Part shown: positions 22,760-33,570 of the stretch, in pieces
Layout: each line of letters begins with the position of its first letter
Numbering within the stretch: the first letter of the stretch is position 1
Source of the DNA: Massospora cicadina
Lineage: Eukaryota; Entomophthoromycota; Entomophthoromycetes; Entomophthorales; Entomophthoraceae
Direction of reading: 5' to 3'
Length of the DNA stretch: 64,000 bases
Assembly (NCBI GenBank): GCA_022478985.1
Contig: JAKSZP010000188.1
Coordinates: forward strand, 62,001 to 126,000
The notes under the pieces: generated by a model
Seen by the model: the letters and a program-made list of their open reading frames with translations, nothing else
Told to the model about the DNA's origin: nothing
Database searches by the model: none
Made by a program: the position numbers and the translations under genes

Positions 22760-24201
22760 ATGTCTGGGAGCAGTTGGGCAAGCAAGGCAAGAGGAGCAGG
22801 CAGAAGGCCCGTGGCCTCTAATGTTCGAAAATGCCCTGGAGAATCTGGCGGAATAGAAAAAAATCTAAAAAAACTGGCGGTCACAATTTCCCCGGAGATA
22901 CTCGCGTGGCAAGCACAATGCAACCAGTATATCAACACGCCACATTCCCAGCCACTTTCATCGGTGGAATTCGGAGTCCGTGTGTATCTGGACATCCAAA
23001 AAACGGCCCTATGGGAAAAATTTTGTGAAGATGTACACAAAATTTTCCCAACCGCGGTGTACGTTGCACCTCACTCCATGTTGCGTGGTTGGCTGGACCT
23101 AGGTTTCAAAAGCAAAATAGCAGCAGACGAGGCTGCAGCGGTGCATGTAGTGGTTGACCTCCCCAAAGGGCAACGGGTCATCGAAACTAAATGCACCAGA
23201 TGGACAAAATCAAACCAAATTTTCCTCATGTTTGACTTTTTGCCTACTACAGTAAAACGTGACATTTTGGAGCAACACCTGAAAGATGGTCTCGCCATAT
23301 ACAGCGAAATACAATCTTTCGAAATGCAACGTTTCACGCTGATGCCACACCTGTGCACCAGCAAAGCCATCGCAGTTCTGACCCCAACTGAGGAGATCGC
23401 GAAGGACCTAACCCAGATCCCACACTCCACCTTTATTGACATCTCAGGGCACACCACCCACCCATTCCGGGTAACCATGGACAGCGCGCCCCCCATTTGC
23501 ACCCACTGTGACGCATTCAGCCATAAGGCACACACGTGCCCCATCAAAGAGGGCGTTACATTCCAAGAGCACCCCTTGGCGGCCATGGCCAGCGGAGAGG
23601 CACACTACGAACCAACCGCAAGCACCAAAGAGGCTTTCCCATGGGGAGCACAAGGCTGCTACCTATTGGTAAAGCCCATCTCCCTGCAGGAGCAGAAGAA
23701 GGTCAAGCAGGCCCATAGGACCGTGGCCAAGGAAGCGGCCTAGGTCACCACCACCATCCCACACTCACAACGCCAGGAGGACATGGAGACTTTCGTGGCA
23801 GAAGCAACTCAGGAATCCATCACCCAATCAGATTGGGAGGCCCAAGCTGAACGGGCCACTCAATCCGAGGATCCGATGGGAGATTTGATCTCACCCAATC
23901 ACTGCACCCAAGCCCCAGTTGAAACTGACTTGGGACCTATCCCAACTGAAAAAAATTTTTTGCCCCACTCGATGGTGCAGCGAACTTATCCGCACCACAA
24001 AAAATTTGTCCGACGTCGGGAAAACAAAAAGCAAAGGCCAAAGCCAACGCGACTCTTTCTGCAAAAATTAACAAAAACCCCGATAGCATTGCTGCTAATA
24101 CCCGCGCTGCTGTGAAAGCCCATGGGGACCTGGAAGAGGCTGGTGGGCCAGGGGCCCACCCCCTCGCACCTAAGGTGCAATGGGGGAAACCTTCACTCTA
24201 G
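22760..24201 (+). pseudogene. LINE3 ORF1, CCHC RNA-binding protein
   Basis: Open from ATG 22760 for 327 codons to a TAG at 23741 (probably a former CAG); the same frame continues to 24115. Landmarks: GWLDLGFKSKIAADEAA, VVDLPKGQR, TRWTKSNQIFLMFDFLPTTV, EQHLKDGLAIY, then MDSAPPICTHCDAFSHKAHTC, a complete CX2CX4HX4C knuckle near 23490-23540. A base change in the last 100 codons appears to have shifted the frame: in the neighbouring frame the sequence runs through the hairpins to TAG 24199-24201, overlapping ORF2. Binds the element RNA and accompanies ORF2 protein in the LINE family. One nonsense mutation and one likely shift. Confidence 0.8.
24142..24180 (+). promoter_or_regulatory. Double hairpin at the LINE3 ORF1/ORF2 junction
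   Basis: Hairpin 1: GGTGGGCC, loop AGG, GGCCCACC (24142-24160), a perfect 8-bp stem. Hairpin 2: TCGCACC, loop TAA, GGTGCAA (24164-24180) with one mismatch. The last A is the first base of the ORF2 ATG. The loop TAA is also an in-frame stop just upstream of that ATG, so ORF2 must start there or after. Confidence 0.65.
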
Positions 24202-27200
24202 GGACACTGAATATCGCTGGACTCAAGGCCTCCCTGTCCCGGGCTAGGAAACTGAGTTTTTTACAAAATAATTTACCCGTGGATATCCTGGCCATCCAGG
24301 AAACCCACTGTCCAAGAGGTTCTGAGGAAGCTTGGAAAACAATGCTCCTACCATCCCTATCCTTTTGGTCAAAGCACTGTGGGGTGCTAATTCAGAAAAC
24401 AATTTTTTCAAATTTACATCTTCAGAAACATTCCTAAATGACCAAGTTCTCATTGTCGCCTTCTCATGGGCCAATGTTGTACACACAATCGTCAACATTT
24501 ACGCCCCAAACGGTGCACAAGAGCGTCAGGAATTTCTTGTCAGTCAAATCCCTCATGCTACCCCCTGATTATTTCCTAATTGCCGACATGAACTGTTGGC
24601 TAACCTCACCAATGGACTGGTGGCCGCCCTCACCCCATGCCCCACAGGGTCACGTAGAACTACGCATTCTAAAAGCCACCCTTGGGTTAATGGATGCGCT
24701 GCCACGACATGCCCCACTGCTCAAAAACATGATGCGTCCCCACATCCACAATGGCCAATTAAGGTCCATGACCCGCATTGACCTTATTCTAGCGCTGGCG
24801 AAATTCCAACCCTACATCTCCCACTTCAAAACAATGAAAATGGAATTCTCTGACCACTGACTGGTCTCAATAACATACCACTTACCCGTCACAGTTGCAA
24901 AGGCCCCACATTGGTGCAAAATCTGCCCCCCAGAGCTTGTGTCACCAGGATTTTCCACGTGGGTGGAAGAGGCAACTTTGGCAAAATCATTTGTTGCACC
25001 GTTTTGCGCGGACCCCATTTCCACATGGGCAACTTTCAAAGAAGACACCATCCGCCACTATCGCCATCTCTCATCCAGACGCTCACGAGCCACATCGGCA
25101 GTTATATCGCGTGCACTGGCGGAATTGGCCCACTTGGAGTCCAACATTCCAGCCTCAGGATATAGTCCTGCATGGGGCCAGAAGTGGGCGGAGGCAGCAG
25201 CCCACCTCAACGCACTTGAAAGGCAACACAAACATCAGGTTTGTGTCTAATACAGGGCCACACGCATCACTAAAGGTGACAAGTGCACTGCATACTTTTT
25301 CAAAAAAATTTTGCACCACACCAGAGCGTGGCCTGCACACAGGTGCGAAGATCGGATAATTCTATTGTGGACACACTGGCCAAAGTGGCAATCAAAATGC
25401 AAAGATATTACTCCAAGTTATACCGAGCTGAACCAATTCAGCCAGCTGAAATGGCAGAATTTCTCGACAGAGCTCATATCCGCACCATTTTCTGATACCC
25501 AGAAATAATGAATTTAATTACTCCGAACAAATTATGGACTACCATTCATGGTGCGCCAAACTGAAAATGCCCAGGCCCAGATGGCATTCCATATGAGTTC
25601 TACAAAAAATATTTTAAATATATATCCCCATTGCTGCTAGCCTCACTCAACCAAAGCCTGTTGGAAATGTGCCTCCTACCAGGAGGACATGAGGCCTTTA
25701 CAGTCACACTCTTCAAGAAAGGGGATAGGCTAAACTTAGCCAACTGGCGCCCCATTTCTCTAACAAACACAGACACCAAAATTTTAACAAAAATCATGGC
25801 TAACCGTTTAGGGACTGTAGCATCTGCCACCATCTCTCCAGAACAATTCAGTTTCATCCCCAGAAGGTCGATTTGAGATAACGTGCACTCTGTGGCTAAT
25901 GTGTTTCAGTCCACAGCCTCTGGGGCACTTGTATTCTTGGACCAACAAAAGGCCTATGATAGAGTAAACTGGGAATACCTTAGGGCCTGCCTCCAACAAT
26001 TCCGCCTACCTCCCCGCTTCATTAACTGGGTGTTGCTGCTCACAGAATCTGCAACAATGGCAGTGCGCAGCCCAGGTTTCCTAACGGAAGTAGTCCGTCC
26101 TCAAAGGGGCCTGCGACAAGGGGACCCCCTGAGCCCACTCTTATACAACTTCAGCCTTGACCCACTACTGCGAAATGTGAATGCCCAACTCACTGGGGTC
26201 CATGTGCCAGGCCAAACCCCAGTCAAGATGATGGCATTTGCAGATGATTGCGTGGTGGGGGTGTCTAATAACAAAGATGCACGCGCGCTTGAAGCCCTCA
26301 TCCAGGAATACCCCCGGGTAAGCAACGCAGCACTGAACGCCTCCAAAACTGAAATCATCCTCCTTGGTTGGTTTCAGAACTTCTGGGCCCCAGCAAGTAG
26401 TTCCCAACCCAGCCCATCTGCTCGCCCAAGTCCACGCCTTACTAACTCAAAACACACCGCTCCACTGGTGCTCCCCTTTGTGCCACGACCTACCATAGGA
26501 CTGGTACGCCATTTGGGCGTGTGGTTGGAGGCAGGAGGATACACGTCAGCAGTAATGGAGTGCCATATACTGGACAACGTGACGAAGAGAATCGCCTCTC
26601 TCAGAGCCCATCCTACTACCCTCACTGGCAGGGTTGTTCTTGCCAACTCTATGCTCCTATCCAAAGTCTGGTTCGGAGCCCACGCCATCCCCTTCTCCTC
26701 AAGCTTCTTCAAATCCCTGTATGCTTTGCTACAAGGTTGGCTTTGGTCAGGCCGCCCTCCACCAGTACGGCTAGAGGTCATGTTTGGCCCTCATCATCAT
26801 GGTGGCATGGGCCTACTTGACTTCAAAGCCCATGCCGCCAAGATCCTAGGCACCTGGATTGCGGCCATCACTGCTCCTACACTCCCATCCCAACACTGGT
26901 CCCGCGCAGCCCGCTCCAACTTCTCCCTAGCCTTGGGCCTCAACAATCCATCAAACCCCCACTCCCTGATGAAATACCTCGCATCACACACATCAGCCAC
27001 AGGTCCTCACGGGACCAAAACCCACTACAACCGAATCCTACTCTCCATGCGAAGCGCAGAGTGGAGAATTCGTATTAGTGGACATACAACCTGAAGAGGC
27101 CGCCCCTCTCCTCAGTTCACACAAGAGGTACAGGGGCTACCCATCCATGATGGCGTGATCCCCATTCGACCCCAAGTCCTATCCAGGGTGGACTACCTGG

Positions 27201-27804
27201 ACATGATGGACATCCCTTATTCCACTGAGACCCAAAAGACTATCTGGAAATACGCACACCATCCTCTGTTGCAGCCTCAAGTCTGCTCCCATGCGTGGCG
27301 CTGCCTGAGGCGGGTGTATCGTACAGCTGAGCGCTCTAATGCTTTACACTCATCCTGTGTCGTGTGTGGCCATTATGGAACGCTGTTTCACCGCCTGGAG
27401 AAGTGCCCCACCTCTAAAGTAATATGGCGCGAAGTCCAACGTCTGCTAGGCCAGGATCAAACACATCCCTTCAGTCTGTCAAGAGATATGTTTGCTTCAT
27501 CAATGGCCTCCCCCTCCCACCCTCCCTTCGTGCTCTGGTGGTTGCAATCGCCATGTGGACTATCCACACGATTGTCTTGGATGCCATCGCCGGATCCATC
27601 CCCACCCTCCATGAAGCTGTTCACAGATTCTGGTCTCATTTGGTGGATCACTTTCAAGCGTGGATGTTTAGATATCTCCCACCACGTCGCTGGCAGCTGG
27701 TCTCCTCCTGGTTCCCAGTTTGGTTCATCAAATCAGACCCCTTCCTCCACACGTGCTCAATAGTGGCTACGCCCCCTACACACGTTCCCTCCCCCTTCCC
27801 ATAA
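24180..27804 (+). pseudogene. LINE3 ORF2: APE endonuclease, RT, zf-RVT-like end
   Basis: ATG 24180, then LGTLNIAGLK, VDILAIQETHCP, VHTIVNIYAPNGAQE, IADMNCW, MTRIDLIL and FSDH (TGA for the next Arg). RT: CPGPDGIPYEFY, LANWRPISLTNTDTK, QFSFIPRRS (then TGA where LINE0 has Trp), FLDQQKAYDRVNWEYL, GLRQGDPLSPLLYNF, AFADDC (FADD 26237-26248). The largest open stretch is 25883-27094. C-terminal: zinc-like CVVCGHYGTLFHRLEKC near 27355-27410 and PVWFIKSDPFLHTC ending near 27804. At least six frame breaks; all catalytic motifs seen are present. Enzyme role: nicks DNA and reverse transcribes element RNA. Confidence 0.85.
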
Positions 27805-27888
27805 GTGGCGTTCCCGCTGGCAACAAGAGATAGCATCGCTTCTCTGGGGTGCCTCCCCTGGTACTAAGTTTTGTCTCGTCTGAGTCAT

Positions 27889-27937
27889 ATTCGGAAGTGT
27901 CCATCCCATGGTCAGCCTTCCCCGCAATAAATTTAAA
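27889..27937 (+). repeat. LINE3 3' tail (shared LINE/SINE tail)
   Basis: ATTCGGAAGTGTCCATCCCA, TGGTCAGCCTTCCCCGC, AATAAATTTAAATTT. Aligns without large gaps with the ends of LINE0, both ORF1-only copies and the SINE. Confidence 0.8.
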
Positions 27938-27953
27938 TTTATAAATCAAAGGA
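27938..27953 (+). repeat. LINE3 target-site duplication, right copy
   Basis: Perfect 16-base match to 22648-22663, immediately after the AT-rich LINE3 tail. Confidence 0.92.
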
Positions 27954-28390
27954 GTCAATGCTACCTCTGCAGCATCCTCCTCCGTCTGAAAGCCTATGTC
28001 AAAATAGTCTTTAAAAGGGCGGAAATCATTAAAACCAGCCGGTGCAAAGGCAGTGGTTGAATGTTTGACAATTGCTTTGTCAGCATATGAGAATAAACGC
28101 CCATAGTCAACATGGAGGCAATATTTAATGTTGGACCAATAAAGGGTGAGAAGATGAGGCGAGAAAGGTGGAGGAGTGCAAGGTGGAGTGCTAAGTCCCA
28201 TGGGGGGACAAATCATCCAGAAGAGTTTGGCGGGCTATTCAAGCTCATTCAAGCACGTTTCTCTGTAGGGCGGAAAATGCTGGGTGGTGGAGCATCGCTG
28301 ACCCACAATGGGGCAGCAGGCGGCAGATCAGAGGACTTTAAATTGGAAATAATTGTGGCCAGACAACAGTGGATAAAATAAACCTTTTTA

Positions 28391-29493
28391 AAATTTGCTC
28401 AAAAGTGAGATCAAGTGGCAAAAAGTTTAGTTTATTTTATTTTATTCTTGATTATATCCTGGTCCTATATATAAAGTACCATTTATTTCTTAGTAGCGTT
28501 AATCTTGATCTAATATACTTTTTGTCCACATATTTTGCCTGGTTTATATAGAAATTGCCTGCATGATAAGCAGAGATTAGCCTTAGCAACAACATTTATT
28601 CTGCCAAGAGATTGCCTGTTATAATAACAGAGATTTTCTGTTCTAGTGAACAGAGAATTGTCTCAATGACGCCAATTCCATCAAAAAATTGTCCTACAGA
28701 GAGAAGACTCCTAGGAGATTATACTGGCGCTACTCACAGCTAATAATTGTGTAGCCTTTGGAGGACTTGACCTAAAAATTTCAAAAAAATTCTAATTCCT
28801 ATCATATGAAAGAGGTTTGGAATCAGGATCTTCAGGGCCTGATAATGGCCATACATCATAGGGAGCTTAATACACTGGGCTGACCTGTCGCTGTGCCTTA
28901 ACGTTGTGAACCAGAGAGATGTGACATTCTACAATTGCTGGATCCATAAGTTCTGTATGTTTTTCAACCAGTCTTAATGATCATTTAAGATATCTCTGCA
29001 AGAGGTGTTTCTCGCCACTAGAAGGTTACATGTAAACTAAAATATAATCTTCAGTGCTATAAAGGGGGTATAGTAGTCACTTGAGTGGTAACAAGAATCT
29101 TTTCCTGGAGCTACTGGCCACATATTTTTTACTCCATCTGAATTTCTATTTAGTGTTTGGGTTATTTTGTTAGAACTAATGAGAGCCAAGAGAAAACTGC
29201 GGCTGTAGGAGGTGTTTGGACACTCCCAACATAACTCCAGACTGGCAGGTGATGTCCTAACTTTAGGAAACAGCTCAAGGGAGTTGGTAGAGGCATTTTA
29301 GGTTTTCTGATTGGTGAAAATAAAGAGGACAACTATCTTCATTCTTTAAATTACTGCATCCAGCAAGTTGAACAAATAATCCCAATATAGTATTCTTCTC
29401 CAGTAACACTATTTTTCTACTTATATAATAAAAAATAGACACTAAATTTTGGAATAAGTTTTAATATGGTAAAAGTAACAATAATAATCCTAC
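28391..29493. other. AT-rich stretch, no gene recognised
   Basis: No frame above 60 codons with a motif. It does not continue M2 across the ORF1-only element. A short inverted repeat (TCTGTTC..GAACAGA near 28635-28655) is the only structure noted. Confidence 0.4.
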
Positions 29494-30637
29494 TGTCAAG
29501 ACCATGAGTATGATGCCACGTATCCCTTAATTAGTTTAAATCCAGGGGACCCAAAGCTCCTGGGTTTGGATTATACCTTTTTTCTTTTCTTGTTTGAAAC
29601 TCTTTGTTTCAGATTCTTCATCTGGAGAGGTAATTCCTGATAAAGATTGGTCAATTTTTACTTAAAATTGTGAGAAAAAGAGAGTGCAGCATTTTGATAA
29701 AACTGAGATTATAATGGAGATTAGGGAGGTTCCCAGTCCATTTTCAGATGGTCCAAGCCAAGATCTATAATAGTTACAAAAGGGGATTCTGTAGCAAGCT
29801 TAGTAACTAGGTCAAATAGGATTTACACGCAACATAGCTTGGGTTTAAACCCCAATATTAGGAGGTTTCGGGAGATTTCTATTTGACAAAATTAGGCGGG
29901 TATTGTCCCCAATATTAAAAGGGCTTGCAATTTTTCAGGATTTATCCCCAATACCGGTTTCAGCTTTTTTGATGGCTTTATCTAATTCCCACCATCTACC
30001 TCATATAAAATTTTTGATTTGAACATGGATCCTGACTATGCCCCTCTAAATCTTGGCGCAGGGGGAATTTGGATGGAGAAAGTGACTATTCCATGGTGTC
30101 AGGACTTTGGAGGAGCAACTTCAACCCAGCCCCTATTAATCAGGGCCTCAAAGCCCCCAGCGAGCTAAAAGTCCATTAAGACCTTATGTTGAGCTAAAAA
30201 TGGAAAGGAGATAGGCGAGAAATGGTTATTTTATTATAATTATCCCTGAGATAATTATAGGACCTCAATGGATTAGGAATGGGAAGATTCAGAATAGGAA
30301 AGTGTCAGCATTGATTGCCAAAGATGAATACATATAAATAAATAACACAGGGGGATTGGGAGCATCCTTAGCATAAATCGCCGGTGAACCTAAAAAGAGT
30401 TAATTGATTGGTGTGCAAGCACCAGATGGATTTTGTCACAATCCAATTGAGTTTTGACATCCTTGGCATTAGTCGCCAGTGTTTAATTAATAATTATTTT
30501 AAGTATTATTGGGGTTTATCCCAAATACTTTAGATTGGGCTCAACCTAAGTTAGTGGGGAGCCCAATCTGGCATCTGCCCATAGGTGGGTCGTGACCCCT
30601 AGTCAGTGCTTCCCCCAATAAAGGGAGAGTCCTGACA
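29494..30637 (-). repeat. M3 3' LTR
   Basis: On the plus strand it starts TGTCAAGACCATGAG and ends CCTGACA (TG..CA), 1144 bp. The first 560 bases or so align with 37151-37700 (shared: TCATCTGGAGAGGTA, TTGGTCAATTTTT / TTGGCTAAATTTTT, AGGAGGTTT, CATCTACCTCAT). The right end is inferred from the TG..CA form and could be off by some bases. Confidence 0.65.
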
Positions 30638-30799
30638 CATGGTTTAAAACTGTGCCCTGAACAACCTCTACAATTGAGTGTTCGTTGCCTCACTTATAAA
30701 TGACTTTGTAGGGCCATACCAGTTAGTGCGCAATTTGGTGTCATGACCTCCAGGCTAGTGGTGGTAAATAAGAACTAGGTCACCTGGTTAAAAGGTGTG

Positions 30800-31750
30800 C
30801 AGGGGGTCATGCTTATCATTAAATTGAATAATTTCTCTATTAGATTTATCCAATAGGTTTTTGGAAGCCAGAGCCTGAAGTCAGATTATCTCATTGGCAA
30901 TACTTTGCATATTAACTTTAGGGGTTCTGGGGGAGGCTTAATCAAACATAGACTGTGCTTTAGAAGGCAGATAGGGATTTCTGCCGTACAACGCTTAGAA
31001 AGACAACATCTTAGTTATTTTATGATAGCAGATCCTATAGGCCAGAACTGCACTAGATAAATATTGGGGCCAATGAAGGGGGTCAAACATAGCCATTTTC
31101 CGGAGGATTTCCATTAGAGTGCCATTTGCCCACTCTACCATTCCATTGGTTGCAGTATGGTAGGGGGTGAGAATACCCATGTGTTTCCATTAGTTCGTCT
31201 AACTCTTTCACCAGCATTGCTTGGAAATTTTGCCCATTATCAGAAAGGATGATGTTAGGGCAACCATGTTAAAGATAATCCAATTATACAAAAACGTGGC
31301 AGTAGCCTTCGCCAAAACTGAGGGGAGGGAAACTGCTTCTATCCACTTAGTTAAATGGTTCATGGCTATAAGGAGAAACCAATGACCATTAGAGGCTCAA
31401 GGGAGAGGTCCCAAAACATCAATATTAATAGTATAGAAGGGTTCACATGGTGGAACCACTGTATTTGAGGTTAGCTATTAGGTTCAGCCTGACTCTTACA
31501 TAACAGGAAGGACTCTGTTGCATCCTGGATGGAAACTTCATTACTTCCCGATAATATTGAGCCTTAAGCCACTGGTAGGTTTTCCAAATTCCCCGTGGCT
31601 GAATCGCTGATGTCCCTCCAATATGACATCAGTTTAAGCTGAAGGTCATACATAGGGCACTCACATTTTAAACACAAATTTGCACGATTGGCCATTCTTG
31701 ACTTAAAGATTTGCTGATCTCTTTGCTAATTCCTTTTTGAATGATTGGGG
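30800..31750 (-). pseudogene. M3 integrase fragment
   Basis: The reading at 30995-31180 is GILTPYHTATNGMVEWANGTLMEILRKMA, the catalytic-core end with the third acidic residue (the E in MVEW) of a DDE integrase, followed by AVLAYRICYHKITKM. Upstream on the minus strand (31380-31700) lie decayed zinc-binding and core sequences. Shifts and stops throughout. Confidence 0.6.
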
Positions 31751-31849
31751 ATTTTTCCTTCCATAAATGTGTTTGTGTTAGGAGGTCATAGAGTTGTTCT
31801 TCAGGGTAGGTTAAAGTTAATATGGAAAGCTGAGATAAATAATCTGCAT

Positions 31850-32300
31850 TTTAGTTTATAGGCCCTGATTAGTGGATAATATAAAAGTCATAGTTTTAAA
31901 GTTTTAACGCCCATTGGACTAATCTACCGTTGGGGTCCTTCATTTGCTGTAGCCATCACAAGGAAGCATGATCAGTAATTATGGTGAAACGTTTCCCATA
32001 TAAATAAGGTTAGAAATATGTAATATCCAGTAGGGCCGCCAAGCATTCGCACTCTGTAACGCTATAATACATTCAGCTTTAGACAAGGTCTTGCTGTAGT
32101 AGGCTATTGGATGGTCCACTAAGTTTTCATCATGTTGGGATAGTATAGATCCAATGTCTTTATCACTAGCATCGGTAAAGGAGAAAGGTTTATTGAAATT
32201 TGGGTGAATAAGTACTGGAGAGTGGTAGAGATCAGAGCAGGTCAAAGGCCAGTTGTTGCTCTTCTTTCCACTAAAAGGGTATCCCTTTCTTCAGTAGATA
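31850..32300 (-). pseudogene. M3 RNase H fragment
   Basis: 31979-32245 reads SPVLIHPNFNKPFSFTDASDKDIGSILSQHD, then DHPIAYYSKTLSKAE. This is the Ty3-type RNase H start with the catalytic Asp in TDAS and the Glu in KAE. It is followed by a frame change. M4 has the same segment in better condition. Confidence 0.7.
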
Positions 32301-32443
32301 AACTAGAGGCTCGGAGGTGTCTGCAAAGTGGGGAATAAACTGGCAATAATATCCCACCATCCCTAAGAAAACTTGTACGGCTTTTTATAGATTTAGGGGA
32401 GTCATCTTAACAATGTCCAAATCCTTATCATCCTTTAAAGTAT

Positions 32444-32974
32444 TCAAGCTTTAATTACCTTATGGCCCAAAAAATCCATCACTCTCTGAAAGAAAAAGAA
32501 TTTTGACAGCTTTAGTTTTAACAATTTTGCTGTAATTACTGGAAGACTCGCCTGGGTTGATCTAGATGTTTGGTAAAGATTCTCAAAAATCGGTAATATT
32601 AAGATAAAGTAGCACAAAGGAGCGTTTAATTCGCTTAGGAGTCCGTCCATGGCGCGTTGGAAAGTAGCAGGGACGTTACATAACCCCTGTGTCATCTGAG
32701 TGAGCTCAAATAGTCCTTCAATCGAGATGAGAGCGCATTTTTCATGGTCTTCTAGTGACAAATCAACTTGCCAATACCTGCTGGTGAGATCCATAGCTGA
32801 GAAATAGTGGGACCCTGACATTAAGCATAAGCAATCATCTATACATGGCAATGGATAGCTGTCTTTTCGTGTAATAGAATTGAGGCAGCAATAATCCATG
32901 ACAACACGGTGGTCACCATCCTTCTTCTGAATTAATAAGAGTGGGGAAGCCCATGGGCTTTTAAAAGGCAACAA
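32444..32974 (-). pseudogene. M3 reverse transcriptase, catalytic box lost
   Basis: 176 open codons: SPWASPLLLIQKKDGDHRVVMDYCCLNSITRKDSYPLP, FSAMDLTSRYWQVDL, TQGLCNVPATFQRAMDGLL. The YLDD box expected after CYFILIL is not there (a small deletion/shift), so the enzyme is dead. FLGHKVIKA at the end is the thumb region. Confidence 0.75.
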
Positions 32975-33282
32975 TAAACTGGCCTTTAAGAGTTTCTGAA
33001 ACTCTAGGTCACTTGAGCTTTCTCAACTTTGGATTTTTGGCATGGCTGGGATTTGAACAAAAGAGTGAGCCTCAGTCTCACTTTGGTTAATTACCCTGGA
33101 CATTTTCCCATAGTCACTTGATCCTGAGTAAAAATATCGCCATACTCCAAAAGGAGGTTTTTGACATTCTGGCATCTGTTAGAGGTAAGATTATCTCAGC
33201 CCTATTTTGACCAGAGCTATGGTGGGTAGGGGATCAAATTCAAAATTCTGTAACAATCCAAACAGTTCACATCGATGATATT

Positions 33283-33570
33283 TTAAATGGGACATAGTTT
33301 TACATAAGCAATATGAGCATTTTGAGGGACTTGGAGGGTATGATTCGTTAAGTTCCCTAATAAGATAGAGATAAATTTTCTATAGGCGGGATCCAAAATC
33401 CCTGTACAGGTCAAATTTTCTTTGATTAAAGGGTTTGGATGTCCACTTAGCTCCAAAATTTGATTAGGAGGGGTGAGAATCTGAATCCCCATATCCACAA
33501 TAACTTGTGAGCCAGAGGGTATTGTGGTAAGATGTGGGGTATATAGAGGGATCCCACCTTTGGCATCCAC
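33283..33570 (-). pseudogene. dUTPase-like domain of the M3 polyprotein
   Basis: 95 codons without a stop, between gag/protease remnants and RT. The order of trimeric dUTPase motifs can be followed: GGIPLYTP with TIPSGSQVIVDMGIQI (compare GYDLYS..IPPG..V.TGI), a SGHPNPLIKENL stretch (motif 2 place, without PRSG), TGILDPAYRKFISILLGN (compare GVIDPDYRG), and NAHIAYVKLCPI (compare GDRIAQL). The motif 1 Asp and motif 2 Arg-Ser are missing, so activity is doubtful. Alternative: the beta-rich linker found between protease and RT in many gypsy elements, which resembles this fold. Confidence 0.5.

Larger units (their letters stand above)
22664..27937 (+). mobile_element. LINE3: full-length non-LTR retrotransposon
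   Basis: 5274 bp with both ends fixed by a perfect 16-bp duplication, TTTATAAATCAAAGGA, at 22648-22663 and 27938-27953. Order: 96-base leader, ORF1, double hairpin, ORF2, short 3' untranslated region with the shared tail and AATAAA-like end; no poly(A). It interrupts the ORF1 core of the ORF1-only element. Sister of LINE0 and R0. It is the reference copy for the family in this window. Confidence 0.93.
21300..28250 (-). pseudogene. ORF1-like protein of the ORF1-only element, copy 1
   Basis: The N-terminal part (27954-28216) reads YADKAIVKHSTTAF..DFRPFKDYFDIGFQTEEDAAEVA, matching the ORF1 core (IDVGF/LDLGF). After the LINE3 insertion it continues at 22663-22520: TRTFLPSETTLVV, PPQILYEKLMLGLMAYG, matching LPTT..LKLALHRGLMEFG of LINE1. 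A decayed knuckle ICPLCFKFDYSKSPA follows near 22260 (His to Tyr, last Cys lost). The C-terminal part (21300-21700) has a helical, Ala/Leu-rich domain (KAAKSST..VAELS, AYLQDENHMAELSKLL), also present in copy 2. Several shifts. Role inferred: RNA binding for a non-autonomous element. Confidence 0.65.
21176..28390 (-). mobile_element. ORF1-only LINE derivative, copy 1 (split by LINE3)
   Basis: Its own sequence is about 28390-27954 and 22663-21176, read on the minus strand, about 1.9 kb. It has an ORF1-like gene and then, with no room for an endonuclease or RT, the 3' tail shared with LINE0/LINE3 (revcomp TATTGTCCATCCCCTGG, then CCTCAAATAAAAT, at 21176-21218). It is collinear over its whole length with the copy at 38998-40860. 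LINE3 and a 48-bp LINE1-family stub sit inside it. Its 5' end is set by where similarity to copy 2 stops. Confidence 0.75.

Noticed and set aside
22760..24115. Programmed readthrough of the TAG at 23741 in LINE3 ORF1
   Set aside because: LINE0 and R0 do not show a conserved stop at that place, so a simple nonsense mutation is more likely.
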